The translations under genes and the position numbers were made by a program. From contig CAWEUM010000006.1 of assembly GCA_963812255.1 (NCBI GenBank), forward strand, positions 127,729 to 191,728: a stretch of 64,000 nt of DNA, in the 5' to 3' direction. This document shows, in pieces, positions 45,100 to 53,859 of the stretch. Position 1 is the first letter of the stretch; each line of letters begins with the position of its first letter. Under the pieces are notes generated by a model that was not told the DNA's origin, made no database searches, and saw only the letters and a list, made by a program, of their open reading frames with translations. This DNA comes from DATJGR01 sp963812255 (GTDB lineage Bacteria; Pseudomonadota; Gammaproteobacteria; Pseudomonadales; Azotimanducaceae).

Positions 45100-45848
45100 C
45101 AGTTTCGATCCTGATAGAGGCGATATTCCGGCGAGGTTGGAAACAGATTTTTCAGCGCCAATGCATAGCTCGACAGCCCATCCTGGTCGCCCAGTACGCG
45201 GCTCAGACGGACCCCCAGCCAAAGGCTGCTCGCGGTCGGTTTCGCGAGCTTGTTGAATGCGTCGAAGTATTGTCTGGCGCGACCAAAGTCGCCCGCCGTG
45301 AAGTACAGCTCCGCCAGTTCGAAATCGCTGCGCGGCTGGTCGACATTCAACATCAACGCACGCAGGAACGATTGTTCCGCTGCGTCCGGCTGCTTCAGTT
45401 TCAACTGAGTCAGACCGAGATTTTCATAGGCCTGGCCGCGCCGACCATAGGATGGATCGTCGGCCGCGATCTTCAAATGTTTGGCTGCATCCTTGTATTG
45501 CCCGGCCGCAAACAGAAACGTGCCGTAGTTGTTTTGCGCCATCGCATTCTTCGGCTCGTGGCGTATCGCATCTTTGTACTCCTGTTCCGCGAGCTTCGTG
45601 TCGCCTTCGCCGATGTAGACGGATGCCATCAACACGTGCGCTTCGGCAGAGGAATCGTCGACTCGCAGCGCCTCCTTCAGCGGCCGTCGCGCATTCGTGT
45701 AGTCGCGTTTCTCGAGATAGCCGCGCGCCAGATCGAGGTATGCCGTCAGTTTCTGCTGCGTCGTCGCGGGTTTGGGTCCACCGGTTACCGTCGTCACACA
45801 CCCGCCGACCAGCAACAGCAAAGCGAACCAAACCAGACGCCGCGTCAT
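45096..45848 (-). CDS. pilW: Type IV pilus biogenesis lipoprotein PilF/PilW
   Basis: 250 aa, lipobox LLVGGC (Cys17), then about six TPR units (KLTAYLDLARGYLEKRDYTNARRPLKEAL, AHVLMASVYIGEGDTKLAEQEYKDAIRHEP). An outer-membrane lipoprotein that helps PilQ secretin assembly; it implies a type IV pilus elsewhere in the genome. Between rlmN and rodZ as usual; overlaps both by 4 nt. Confidence 0.92.
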   Translation of the reverse strand: MTRRLVWFALLLLVGGCVTTVTGGPKPATTQQKLTAYLDLARGYLEKRDYTNARRPLKEALRVDDSSAEAHVLMASVYIGEGDTKLAEQEYKDAIRHEPKNAMAQNNYGTFLFAAGQYKDAAKHLKIAADDPSYGRRGQAYENLGLTQLKLKQPDAAEQSFLRALMLNVDQPRSDFELAELYFTAGDFGRARQYFDAFNKLAKPTASSLWLGVRLSRVLGDQDGLSSYALALKNLFPTSPEYRLYQDRNW

Positions 45849-46978
45849 ACCGCCTCCAAAGCTTTGACGCGTGCGAGGTAGCGCGCCTGTCGCCGGGTTC
45901 GATCAGCGACTTCGCCGACCAGTTGGCCGCATGCGGCCGCAATGTCCTCGCCGCGCGTGGTGCGCAACATGGCCGAGTATCCGGCGTTGATCAGGATGGT
46001 CTGAAAGGCTCGCACGCTCGCGGCGTCGGGACGTTCATATCCCGATGCGGGAAACGGATTGAATGGGATCAGATTGATTTTGCAGCGCAGGCCACGCAGC
46101 AGTTGCGCCAGTTCGTGCGCCTGCGCCTGCGAGTCGTTGACACCGCGCATCAGCGTGTATTCGATCGTGATGCTGCGTCTCTCGCCCAGCACGCTCAGAT
46201 AGTGCCGGCACGCCGCCAGCAGTTCCGCGATCGGATACTTGCGATTGATCGGAACCAGTTGATCGCGCAGTGCGTCGTTCGGCGCATGCAGCGACACAGC
46301 GAGCGAAACGTCCGAGCATTTTGCCAGCGCATAGATCCCCGGCACCACGCCGGCAGTACTGAGTGTGACGCGGCGCTTCGAAATGCCGAACGCGAAATCG
46401 TCCATCAGAATCGTCGCCGCGCGAACCGCGTTGTCGAAGTTCAGCAGGGGCTCACCCATCCCCATCATCACCACGTTGGTGACGCCGCGGTCATCACCGA
46501 TCGCGCCCAGTGCCGCAGAGACCAGAAACACCTGCCCAACGATCTCTGCTGCGGACAGGTTACCGTTGAAGCCTTGCTTGCCGGTCGAGCAGAAGCTGCA
46601 GTCGAGCATGCAGCCGACCTGCGTCGACACGCACAACGTATTGCGGCCCCGATCCGGTATCAGCACCGCTTCAACCGCGTTGCCGTTGGCAACCTGCAGC
46701 ACCCATTTGCGGGTGCCATCGACCGACACGCGTTCGCTGACTATTTCCGGCAGCGCGAGTGACGCCGTCGCCGTCAGACGATCGCGCAGCTGCTTCGACA
46801 GGTCGGTCATCGCAGCGAACTCCCGAACACCCCGGTGATACACCCACTTCATCACCTGCGCGGTTCGGTAGCGCTGCTCGCCGATCGCATCGAACAATCC
46901 GGATACGCCGGCGCGGTCGAGCCCCAACAGATTGACCAGGGGGACGTCAGCGCTCCGCGATGAACCAGTTTCCTGCAC
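45845..46978 (-). CDS. rlmN: 23S rRNA/tRNA (adenine-C2)-methyltransferase
   Basis: 377-aa radical SAM enzyme that methylates A2503 of 23S rRNA and A37 of some tRNAs. The 4Fe-4S motif is CMLDCSFCSTGKQGF; SAM-binding MGMGEPLLNFDNAV and catalytic cysteine region (TRRGEDIAAACGQL) are present. ndk lies 6 nt upstream. Confidence 0.96.
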   Translation of the reverse strand: MQETGSSRSADVPLVNLLGLDRAGVSGLFDAIGEQRYRTAQVMKWVYHRGVREFAAMTDLSKQLRDRLTATASLALPEIVSERVSVDGTRKWVLQVANGNAVEAVLIPDRGRNTLCVSTQVGCMLDCSFCSTGKQGFNGNLSAAEIVGQVFLVSAALGAIGDDRGVTNVVMMGMGEPLLNFDNAVRAATILMDDFAFGISKRRVTLSTAGVVPGIYALAKCSDVSLAVSLHAPNDALRDQLVPINRKYPIAELLAACRHYLSVLGERRSITIEYTLMRGVNDSQAQAHELAQLLRGLRCKINLIPFNPFPASGYERPDAASVRAFQTILINAGYSAMLRTTRGEDIAAACGQLVGEVADRTRRQARYLARVKALEAV

Positions 46979-46984
46979 GAATTT

Positions 46985-47413
46985 TCAGCCTCGCGGAAAG
47001 ATTTCGTCTGCGCCGAAGAAATAGTTGATCTCGCGCGCGGCGGCTTCCGGCGAATCGGATCCGTGCACCGCATTGGCATCGATCGATTCGGCAAAATCCG
47101 CGCGGATGGTACCGGGATCGGCGTCCTTTGGGTTGGTTGCGCCCATCAGCTTTCGATTCACCGCGATCGCGTTTTCGCCTTCGAGTACCTGAATCACGAC
47201 CGGACCCGAGATCATATAGGTGACGAGGTTGTCGAAAAACGGCCGCTCTCGATGTTCCGCATAGAAGCCTTCGGCCTTGGTCCGCGACAGACGTTGCATA
47301 CGCGCCGCGACAATCTTCAGACCGCCCTTTTCAAAGCGAGAATAGATCTCACCGATGATGTTCTTCGCCACCGCGTCCGGTTTGACGATGGACAGTGTCC
47401 GTTCCGATGCCAT
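46985..47413 (-). CDS. ndk: Nucleoside diphosphate kinase
   Basis: 142 aa. The phosphorylated histidine is in NAVHGSDSPEAA, with LSIVKPDAVAKNIIGEI at the start. Keeps NTP pools balanced. Possible promoter -10 TATAAT at 47507-47502; rlmN follows. Confidence 0.97.
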   Translation of the reverse strand: MASERTLSIVKPDAVAKNIIGEIYSRFEKGGLKIVAARMQRLSRTKAEGFYAEHRERPFFDNLVTYMISGPVVIQVLEGENAIAVNRKLMGATNPKDADPGTIRADFAESIDANAVHGSDSPEAAAREINYFFGADEIFPRG

Positions 47414-47443
47414 AGAGGAACTCCGTTCTTTTGGATATGTTGT

Positions 47444-47462
47444 CAGATATATGCGCTATCTG
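47444..47462. promoter_or_regulatory. Inverted repeat in the ndk leader
   Basis: CAGATA-TATGCGC-TATCTG lies 31 nt upstream of the ndk start, downstream of a TATAAT at 47507-47502 (minus). It could be an operator or an mRNA hairpin; no regulator is assigned. Confidence 0.3.
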
Positions 47463-47554
47463 TTTGAATTTAAACGATATAGGTAGCTCGAAAAGCGGCG
47501 TATTATACGCATTTTACCGCCCGAGAGAGAGTCCGAAGCGTTCGATCGACCGTG

Positions 47555-48721
47555 TCAGGCGGCGCTGCGCTCGCGCAACCGCTCCACGACCTCGATGACG
47601 CGTCGCGCAGCACGGTCGATATCGTCCTCGGTGGTGAACCGTCCGACGGTAAATCGCAGCGATGCATGTGCGAGATCATCGGACAATCCAAGCGCGCGCA
47701 ACACGTAGGACGGCTCGACCGTTGCCGATGTGCAGGCGGAGCCGCTCGACACCGCCACGTCATCGAGCGCCATCATCAACGTCTCCCCATCGATATCAGC
47801 GAACGCGACATTCAGATTGCCGGGCAAGCGCCGCTCATAGTCGCCGTTGACCTGCACGCCTTCGAGTTGCTTCAGATGCGACCACAAACGGTTTCGCAAT
47901 GCCGCGATCCGCGCGTTCTCGGAGGCCATGTTCTCGCGCAGGATGCGCGACGCTTCGCCCATGCCGACAATCTGGTGTGTCGCCAGCGTTCCGGAACGCA
48001 TACCGCGCTCGTGCCCCCCGCCATGTATCTGGGCCGCAATGCGCACCTGCGGCATCCGCCGCACGTACAGCACGCCAATGCCTTTCGGGCCGTACATCTT
48101 GTGTGCGGACAGCGACATCAGATCGATCTTCATCACCGCCAGGTCGATCGGGATTTTACCGGCGCTCTGCGCCGCATCGACATGAAACAGCACACCCCTC
48201 GCGCGACACACTTCGCCGATGGCGGCAATGTCGTTGATCACACCGATCTCGTTGTTCACGTGCATCAACGAAACGAGCAGCGTGTCGGGTCGCAGCACTG
48301 CAGCGACCTGTTCCGGTTCGACGATGCCGGACGAACCCGGGCGCAGATAGGTGACTTCGAATCCCTTCGTCTCGAGATAACCGCACGTGTCGAGCACCGC
48401 CTTGTGCTCGATCGCACTGGTGACGATGTGGCGGCGGCTGGTACCTTGGGCTTCGGCGACACCTTTGATCGCGAGGTTGTCGGATTCGGTCGCGCCGGAG
48501 GTCCAGACGATTTCCCGCGGATCACAGTTGAGCAGCTTGGCAACCTGAGCGCGCGCTTCCTCGACCGCTTCCTCGGCCATCCAGCCATAGGCGTGCGAGC
48601 GCGACGCCGGATTGCCGAACGTTCCGTCTGTCAACAGGCAATCGCTCATCTTCTGCGCAACGCGCGGGTCAACCGGGGTCGTCGCTGAGTAGTCGAGATA
48701 GATCGGCTTACGCATCGACAT
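47555..48721 (-). CDS. iscS: Cysteine desulfurase IscS
   Basis: 388-aa PLP enzyme that takes sulfur from cysteine for Fe-S clusters and tRNA thiolation. PLP lysine in SLSAHKMYGPKG; active cysteine loop SSGSACTSA; start YLDYSATTPVDPRV. iscR lies 3 nt upstream. No iscU, iscA, hscAB or fdx follows; the next genes are ndk and rlmN. Confidence 0.95.
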   Translation of the reverse strand: MSMRKPIYLDYSATTPVDPRVAQKMSDCLLTDGTFGNPASRSHAYGWMAEEAVEEARAQVAKLLNCDPREIVWTSGATESDNLAIKGVAEAQGTSRRHIVTSAIEHKAVLDTCGYLETKGFEVTYLRPGSSGIVEPEQVAAVLRPDTLLVSLMHVNNEIGVINDIAAIGEVCRARGVLFHVDAAQSAGKIPIDLAVMKIDLMSLSAHKMYGPKGIGVLYVRRMPQVRIAAQIHGGGHERGMRSGTLATHQIVGMGEASRILRENMASENARIAALRNRLWSHLKQLEGVQVNGDYERRLPGNLNVAFADIDGETLMMALDDVAVSSGSACTSATVEPSYVLRALGLSDDLAHASLRFTVGRFTTEDDIDRAARRVIEVVERLRERSAA

Positions 48722-48724
48722 GAG

Positions 48725-49213
48725 TCAGTTCAGCACACGTGCATCGATCAAACGCCCATCGTGGCGTTCGGGGCCGGCCATCGCATCCTGACGTCGCGCA
48801 ACCGCCTGCACCTCGCCGCGCTCGAGTAACGAGGCAAGGGTGATGTCGGACAGGAAATCGTCGATGCGTCGGGACAAATCCATCCACAGGTCATGAGTGA
48901 TGCAGACCAAGCCGTCCTGACAATCGCCGCTGCCGCCGCAGCGGGTCGCATCGATGCCTTCGCCGACCGCACTGATGATGTGCGAGACGCTGATGCTGTG
49001 CGCCGGCCGGGTCAGCGCATAGCCGCCACCCGGACCGCGCAGGCTCTGTACCAGACGGCCGCGCTTCAGTTTTCCGAACAGTTGTTCCAGATAAGACTGT
49101 GAAATGCCCTGACGGGCCGCGATATCCGCGAGCGTCACCGGACCGGTCGCGCTGTGCAGCGCGAGGTCGATCATCGCCGTGACCGCGTAGCGGCCTTTCG
49201 TCGTGAGCCGCAT
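48725..49213 (-). CDS. iscR: Fe-S cluster-sensing regulator IscR
   Basis: 162-aa Rrf2-family repressor/activator of Fe-S biogenesis. N-terminal winged helix MRLTTKGRYAVTAMIDLAL; the three cluster ligands are Cys92, Cys98 and Cys104, spaced as in E. coli IscR. ATG 49213 begins the conserved sequence; a 12-residue N-terminal extension is not needed. Operon with iscS; trmJ ends 43 nt upstream. Confidence 0.95.
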   Translation of the reverse strand: MRLTTKGRYAVTAMIDLALHSATGPVTLADIAARQGISQSYLEQLFGKLKRGRLVQSLRGPGGGYALTRPAHSISVSHIISAVGEGIDATRCGGSGDCQDGLVCITHDLWMDLSRRIDDFLSDITLASLLERGEVQAVARRQDAMAGPERHDGRLIDARVLN

Positions 49214-49256
49214 GGCAATGGAACCGCTTGGAGGCGAGGCAGTATGCAATACCCGA

Positions 49257-50021
49257 CTATTTTGGTCCAGTATGGTCCCCGAGCGCCCGCTGAATCTCGG
49301 TCATCGCGCCACGAAGAATGCTGATTTCGGTTGCATCGGGCCTAAGCCGCGTGAACAGACGCCGCAGCCGCGCCATCACACGGCCGGGATTGGCCGGATC
49401 GATGAACTCCACACGCGTCAGCACGGTTTCGAGGTGCGCCAACAGTCCCTCCACCGCGGCCACCGTCGCGGGTTCCCGATCCGTCGCGGGTTCCCGATCC
49501 CACGCGGTCGCCGGGCCGTAGCTCGCGTCGAGTTGTGCCTGATACAGCTCATAGCAAACCACCTGCACCGCCATCGCGAGATTCAGTGACGGATATTCAG
49601 GATTGGCGGGAATCCGCAAATGCAGATGGCAGCGCTGCAACTCGTCATTGGTCAGCCCGCTTGCCTCGCGGCCGAACAGAATCGCGACCGGCTGTTGCGG
49701 CGATTCCCGGTTGAGGTGATTACCGAGCTCGCGCGCCGTGACCAGCGGCCACGGAATGCGTCGCGTGCGCGTGCTGGTGCCGACGACCAGGGTGCATTCC
49801 GCGATGGCCGCATCCAAACAATCCACCACCGTTGCACGATCGAGCAGGTCGAGCGCCCCCGCCGCGCGCCATTCCGCCTGCGGATCTGGATAACGCTGTG
49901 GTCTCACCAGCCACAAGTGCTGCAACCCCATCGTTTTCATTGCCCGCGCCGCGCCACCGATGTTGCCGGGATGGCTCGTCTCGACGAGCACGACGCGCAA
50001 CTGTTCGAGAGAAATCGTCAT
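49257..50021 (-). CDS. trmJ: tRNA (cytidine/uridine-2'-O)-methyltransferase TrmJ
   Basis: 254-aa SPOUT methyltransferase that modifies position 32 of tRNA. Conserved blocks are VVLVETSHPGNIGGAARAMKT, FGREASGLTNDEL and NPEYPSLNLAMAVQVVCYEL. A tandem in-frame 18-bp duplication (DREPAT twice) near residues 178-190 sits at the linker to the C-terminal helices. A TATAAT seven bases before the ATG suggests a leaderless message. Confidence 0.94.
   Translation of the reverse strand: MTISLEQLRVVLVETSHPGNIGGAARAMKTMGLQHLWLVRPQRYPDPQAEWRAAGALDLLDRATVVDCLDAAIAECTLVVGTSTRTRRIPWPLVTARELGNHLNRESPQQPVAILFGREASGLTNDELQRCHLHLRIPANPEYPSLNLAMAVQVVCYELYQAQLDASYGPATAWDREPATDREPATVAAVEGLLAHLETVLTRVEFIDPANPGRVMARLRRLFTRLRPDATEISILRGAMTEIQRALGDHTGPK
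49464..49499. repeat. 18-bp in-frame tandem duplication in trmJ
   Basis: The unit cgtcgcgggttcccgatc is repeated exactly (49464-49481, 49482-49499), encoding DREPAT twice in a linker. Replication slippage is the simplest origin. Confidence 0.85.
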
Positions 50022-50027
50022 CGCGGC

Positions 50028-50033
50028 ATTATA
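50028..50033 (-). promoter_or_regulatory. Predicted -10 of trmJ, implying a leaderless start
   Basis: Minus strand TATAAT lies six bases before the trmJ ATG. No good -35 is visible 16-18 nt upstream (CGCGCG). Confidence 0.3.
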
Positions 50034-50061
50034 ACGGTCGATTCATGGCGCGCGCGGTAAG

Positions 50062-50098
50062 GGTCAGAGTGCTTTTCGCGGCAAAAAGCACTCTGACC
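50062..50098. repeat. REP-like palindrome copy 3 (long form)
   Basis: GGTCAGAGTGCTTTT (50062-50076) is perfectly complementary to 50084-50098 across a 7-nt loop. It fills the centre of the trmJ-suhB divergent gap. It extends the GGTCAGA...TCTGACC core of the other copies. Its right end overlaps a possible suhB -35. Confidence 0.65.
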
Positions 50099-50122
50099 GC
50101 CTCTCCCCTTTTCCTCTACAAT
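50093..50122 (+). promoter_or_regulatory. Predicted promoter of suhB overlapping the palindrome
   Basis: -35-like CTGACC (50093-50098) with an 18-nt spacer to -10 TACAAT (50117-50122), 28 nt before suhB. The -35 lies in the palindrome arm. Confidence 0.35.
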
Positions 50123-50150
50123 CGCGCGGCTTCCGCTGCAGTCGAAACGC

Positions 50151-50957
50151 ATGCACGCAATGATCAACATGGCGCTTCGCGCCGGCCGCCGCGCCGGACA
50201 GATCATCGTGCGCGCGATGGACCGGATCGATACGCTGAACGTGGTCGAAAAGCAGCGCAACGATTTCGTCTCGGATGTCGATCGCGACGCCGAAGATGCG
50301 ATCATCGACGTATTGCACAAGGCCTATCCCGATCACGGCATCCTCGGCGAGGAACGCGGCGAATCGTATCGCGGCACCGAATACACCTGGATCATCGATC
50401 CGCTCGACGGCACCACCAACTACGTACACGGCATCCCGCACTTCGCCGTTTCCATCGGCCTGAAGCACAAGAACCGCCTCGAGCATGCGGTGATCATCGA
50501 TCCTGTGCGCAACGAGGAATTCACCGCGTCGCGGGGCGGCGGGGCGCAGCTCAACGGCAGGCGCATCCGAGTCAGCCAGCGTCATCGGCTGGAAGACGCG
50601 CTGCTGGCGACCGGCATACCATTCAGAGATGTCGCGCAACACCTCGATCCGTACATGGCCATGCTCCGCGCGTTCACCAGCCAGTGTCGCGGCATACGCC
50701 GCGCCGGATCGGCCGCACTCGATCTCGCCTACGTGGCGGCGGGACGCGCCGACGGATTCTGGGAGTTGGGTTTGAAGCCGTGGGATATCGCCGCCGGTGC
50801 GCTGCTGATCTGGGAAGCCGGCGGATTCGTCGGCGATTTGATCGGTGGAGAGCGCTTCATGGAAACCGGCAACATCGTCGCCGGCAATCCGAAGGTGTTC
50901 AAAGCGATGCTGCAGACGATCCGGCCGACTCTGACAGGACAATTGACGGGCGGTTGA
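50151..50957 (+). CDS. suhB: Inositol monophosphatase family protein SuhB
   Basis: 268 aa with IMPase motifs: VSDVDRDAEDAIIDVL, GEERGE, WIIDPLDGTTNYVHGIPHFAVSIG, and WELGLKPWDIAAGALLIWEAGG. In E. coli SuhB is part of the rRNA antitermination complex besides being a phosphatase. Start MHAMINMALRAGRRAG parallels the E. coli start. Divergent from trmJ, convergent with secF (19-nt gap). Confidence 0.94.
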   Translation: MHAMINMALRAGRRAGQIIVRAMDRIDTLNVVEKQRNDFVSDVDRDAEDAIIDVLHKAYPDHGILGEERGESYRGTEYTWIIDPLDGTTNYVHGIPHFAVSIGLKHKNRLEHAVIIDPVRNEEFTASRGGGAQLNGRRIRVSQRHRLEDALLATGIPFRDVAQHLDPYMAMLRAFTSQCRGIRRAGSAALDLAYVAAGRADGFWELGLKPWDIAAGALLIWEAGGFVGDLIGGERFMETGNIVAGNPKVFKAMLQTIRPTLTGQLTGG

Positions 50958-50976
50958 ACCCACCGCCGCCCAGCGG

Positions 50977-51903
50977 TCAAGGCGCGTCGTCGCGGGCGCT
51001 GCCCTTGTCCGGCACCATCAGTTCTTCGCGTGTGTTGCCAGTGGCCAGCACGATGGCCGCCGCAACGTAGGTGGACGAATACGTTCCAAACGCGACCCCG
51101 ACGATCAGCGCCTGCGAGAACCCACGCACGGCTTCACCGCCAACGAACAGCAGCGACAGTACCACGAGTACCGTCGTAAACGACGTCATGATGGTGCGGT
51201 CGAGCGTCTGCGTCAGCGAGATGTTGATGATCTCGCTCGGTGTGCCCCGCCGCAGCTTCCGAAAGTTCTCGCGTATTCGATCGGCCACGACGATCGTGTC
51301 ATTGACGGAATAGCCGATCACCGCCAGCACGGCCGCCAACGCCGGCAGATCGAAACTCCATTGGAAAACGGAGAATGCGCCGACGGTGACGATGGTGTCG
51401 TGGATCAACGCAGCGACGGCCCCGATCGCGAACTTCGTCGTGAAGCGGAACATGATGTACGCCAGGATCGAGCCGAGCGCCGCAAGCATAGCCAGACCGC
51501 CGGTCTCCATCAGTTCGCTGCCGACGGCCGGCCCAACGAATTCGGAGCGCCGTAGTTCGACGCCTTTGTATTGGGCCGCCAACGCGCTGCGCAGGCGATC
51601 ACCCAACAACGCCTGCGACTCACCCTTGATCGGCGGCACGCGGATCAGCAGGTCGCGTTCAGTACCGAAATTCTGCACCACCGCCTCGCTCAACCCCACA
51701 CCGGTCAAGGTCGCACGCACGCTCTCAGGGCTGACCGGTTCGGCGAATTCGACCTCGACCAACGTGCCGCCGGTGAAATCCAGCCCGAAGTTGATGCCGC
51801 GGAAGATCAGCGATCCGATGCAGATGACGATGATGGCGATTGAAAACACCGCGGCGTATGTGCGCGCGCGCATGAAGTCGATTACCGGGCGTGCCGCCTT
51901 CAT
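50977..51903 (-). CDS. secF: Protein translocase subunit SecF
   Basis: 308 aa, six membrane segments around a periplasmic domain. INFGLDFTGGTLVEVEF near residue 35 and the export motif YSVNDTIVVADRIREN are typical. Uses proton motive force with SecD to aid export. ATG 51903 has AGGAGG eight nt upstream; an ATG six codons earlier that overlaps the secD stop (ATGA) is the alternative. Confidence 0.96.
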   Translation of the reverse strand: MKAARPVIDFMRARTYAAVFSIAIIVICIGSLIFRGINFGLDFTGGTLVEVEFAEPVSPESVRATLTGVGLSEAVVQNFGTERDLLIRVPPIKGESQALLGDRLRSALAAQYKGVELRRSEFVGPAVGSELMETGGLAMLAALGSILAYIMFRFTTKFAIGAVAALIHDTIVTVGAFSVFQWSFDLPALAAVLAVIGYSVNDTIVVADRIRENFRKLRRGTPSEIINISLTQTLDRTIMTSFTTVLVVLSLLFVGGEAVRGFSQALIVGVAFGTYSSTYVAAAIVLATGNTREELMVPDKGSARDDAP

Positions 51904-51917
51904 CGTGCTGCCCTCCT

Positions 51918-53831
51918 TCATAGCGGCAGGCTCTTCAATTGGCGGCCGCCGTACGACAGATTCACCAGGGCGCGGGTCACGGTAATCGCGGTGAACATCG
52001 ATGTCACGAGTCCCAGCGCCAACGTCACTGCAAATCCCTTCACCGGTCCGGTGCCGAACGCCAGCAGAATGATCGCGATGAACAGCGTAGTCAGGTTCGA
52101 ATCGAAAATCGTCACGAACGCGCGATCGAATCCAGACTGAATCGCCGCCTGCGGCGGTCGTTCGCGCAGTTCCTCTCGGATCCGACAGAAGATCAGCACG
52201 TTGGCATCGACCGCCATGCCCATCGTCAATACGATGCCGGCGATTCCGGGCATCGTCAGCGTTGCGCCGAGCACCGACATCAGACCGATCAGCAGCATCA
52301 CGTTGATGCCGAGCGCGACGTTTGCGAGCAAACCGAAAATCTTGTAGAAGACGGCCATCGTGACCAGAACCAGCGCATAGCCTCCGATCGCCGCGCGGAT
52401 ACCGTCGCGGATATTGTCTTCGCCAAGGCTCGCACCGACGGTGCGCTCCTCGACGATGTACATCGGTGCCGCCAATGCGCCGGCGCGAAGCAGCAACGCC
52501 AGATCCCGAGCCTCACCGAGACCCACCCCGGTGATGCGGAAACGGTAGCCGAGCGCGGACCGAATCGTTGCGACGTTGATCAGACGCTTTTCTTCGACGC
52601 TGTAGTGCTGCACGACCTCCTTGCCGTTCTCCATCACCGTGCGCGAACGCGGTTTCAGCTCTTTGTAGAGAATGGCCATCTGGTTGCCGACGTTGTCCTT
52701 CGTCGCATCGTTCATGCGGTCCCCGCCGGCACCATCGAGCGTGATGCTGACCTGCGGCAGATTGTTCTGCGGATCGTAATCCTGCACCGCATTGGTCACG
52801 CGATCACCGGTAACAATGTTGCGGCGCTCGACGACTACCGTGTGGCCCTCGTAGGGATAGCTCTCTGTCTCGGCCGGCCGCTCGTCGGGTTTGGCAACGA
52901 GGCGAAACTCGAGGTTGGCGAATTTGTTCAGAATGCGTTTCGCGTCGGCGCTGTCCTGCACGCCCGGAAGGTCGACGACGATGCGCGTCTTGCCGAGGCT
53001 CTGCACCAGCGGCTCCGATACCCCCAGTTCGTTGACCCGGTTGCGCAAGCTCTGCAGATTCTGCTGAATCGCATAGGATTCGATTTCGCTGACCTTCTCC
53101 GGCTTCATCGTCATCAGCAAACCCGGCTTGCCATCGACGTCGCGCGCCAGAATCTGGAAATCGCGGTACTCCTTCTGCAGCGCCTGTTGCGCTTCGTCGC
53201 GCACCGCCGCCTCGTTGAACGCGATCGTGATCTTGGTCCCGGAGACCATGTCCTTGGTCGGCACATAGCGCAGCCGCGCTTCACGCAAGATGCGGCGGAT
53301 GTTGTCCTCCTCGCTCGTCATGCGGTCGCCGATTGCTTTGTTCATGTCGACTTCGAGCAGAAAATGCACACCGCCGGACAGGTCGAGTCCGTACGACATC
53401 GGCTTGGCGCCCAGTGCCTGCAGCCATGCCGGTGTAGTGGACGCCAGGTTCAACGCGACGACGAAGCGCGACGCCGTTGCAGGGTCGCTCTGAAGCGCCG
53501 CTTGAATCAGGGCGCTGCCGCGCAACTGATCGTCGTTGCTGAATACGCGCAACACCGCGTCGCGCGCGCCGATCTGCACGCGCTTGACGCGGATACCACC
53601 ATGCACGAGCGCTTGCTTTGCACGATCGACGATGTCCTGGGTGATCTTCGCGTCGGCCGCCTCAGCACGGATCTGCAATGCGAAGTCCGGCGGGTACAGG
53701 TTCGGCAACGCATACATCGCGCCGAGTGCAATAACGCAGGCAATCGCAATGTAGCGCCCCACAGAGTAGGTGTTGGGCGCACGCGCTGGCCCTTCGGACA
53801 GCCCGATCAGACGGTCGGTCAGGCGGCTCAT
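51918..53831 (-). CDS. secD: Protein translocase subunit SecD
   Basis: 637 aa with a first membrane helix (about 28-45), a large periplasmic P1 domain (LGLDLSGGVHFLLEV near 170), and a five-helix C-terminal block with GMAVDANVLIFCRIREELR. Partners SecF. The N-terminus is about 20 residues longer than in E. coli. Between yajC and secF in the standard order. Confidence 0.96.
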   Translation of the reverse strand: MSRLTDRLIGLSEGPARAPNTYSVGRYIAIACVIALGAMYALPNLYPPDFALQIRAEAADAKITQDIVDRAKQALVHGGIRVKRVQIGARDAVLRVFSNDDQLRGSALIQAALQSDPATASRFVVALNLASTTPAWLQALGAKPMSYGLDLSGGVHFLLEVDMNKAIGDRMTSEEDNIRRILREARLRYVPTKDMVSGTKITIAFNEAAVRDEAQQALQKEYRDFQILARDVDGKPGLLMTMKPEKVSEIESYAIQQNLQSLRNRVNELGVSEPLVQSLGKTRIVVDLPGVQDSADAKRILNKFANLEFRLVAKPDERPAETESYPYEGHTVVVERRNIVTGDRVTNAVQDYDPQNNLPQVSITLDGAGGDRMNDATKDNVGNQMAILYKELKPRSRTVMENGKEVVQHYSVEEKRLINVATIRSALGYRFRITGVGLGEARDLALLLRAGALAAPMYIVEERTVGASLGEDNIRDGIRAAIGGYALVLVTMAVFYKIFGLLANVALGINVMLLIGLMSVLGATLTMPGIAGIVLTMGMAVDANVLIFCRIREELRERPPQAAIQSGFDRAFVTIFDSNLTTLFIAIILLAFGTGPVKGFAVTLALGLVTSMFTAITVTRALVNLSYGGRQLKSLPL

Positions 53832-53859
53832 CGCGCAGATCCGTTGCGGCCGCCGCGGC

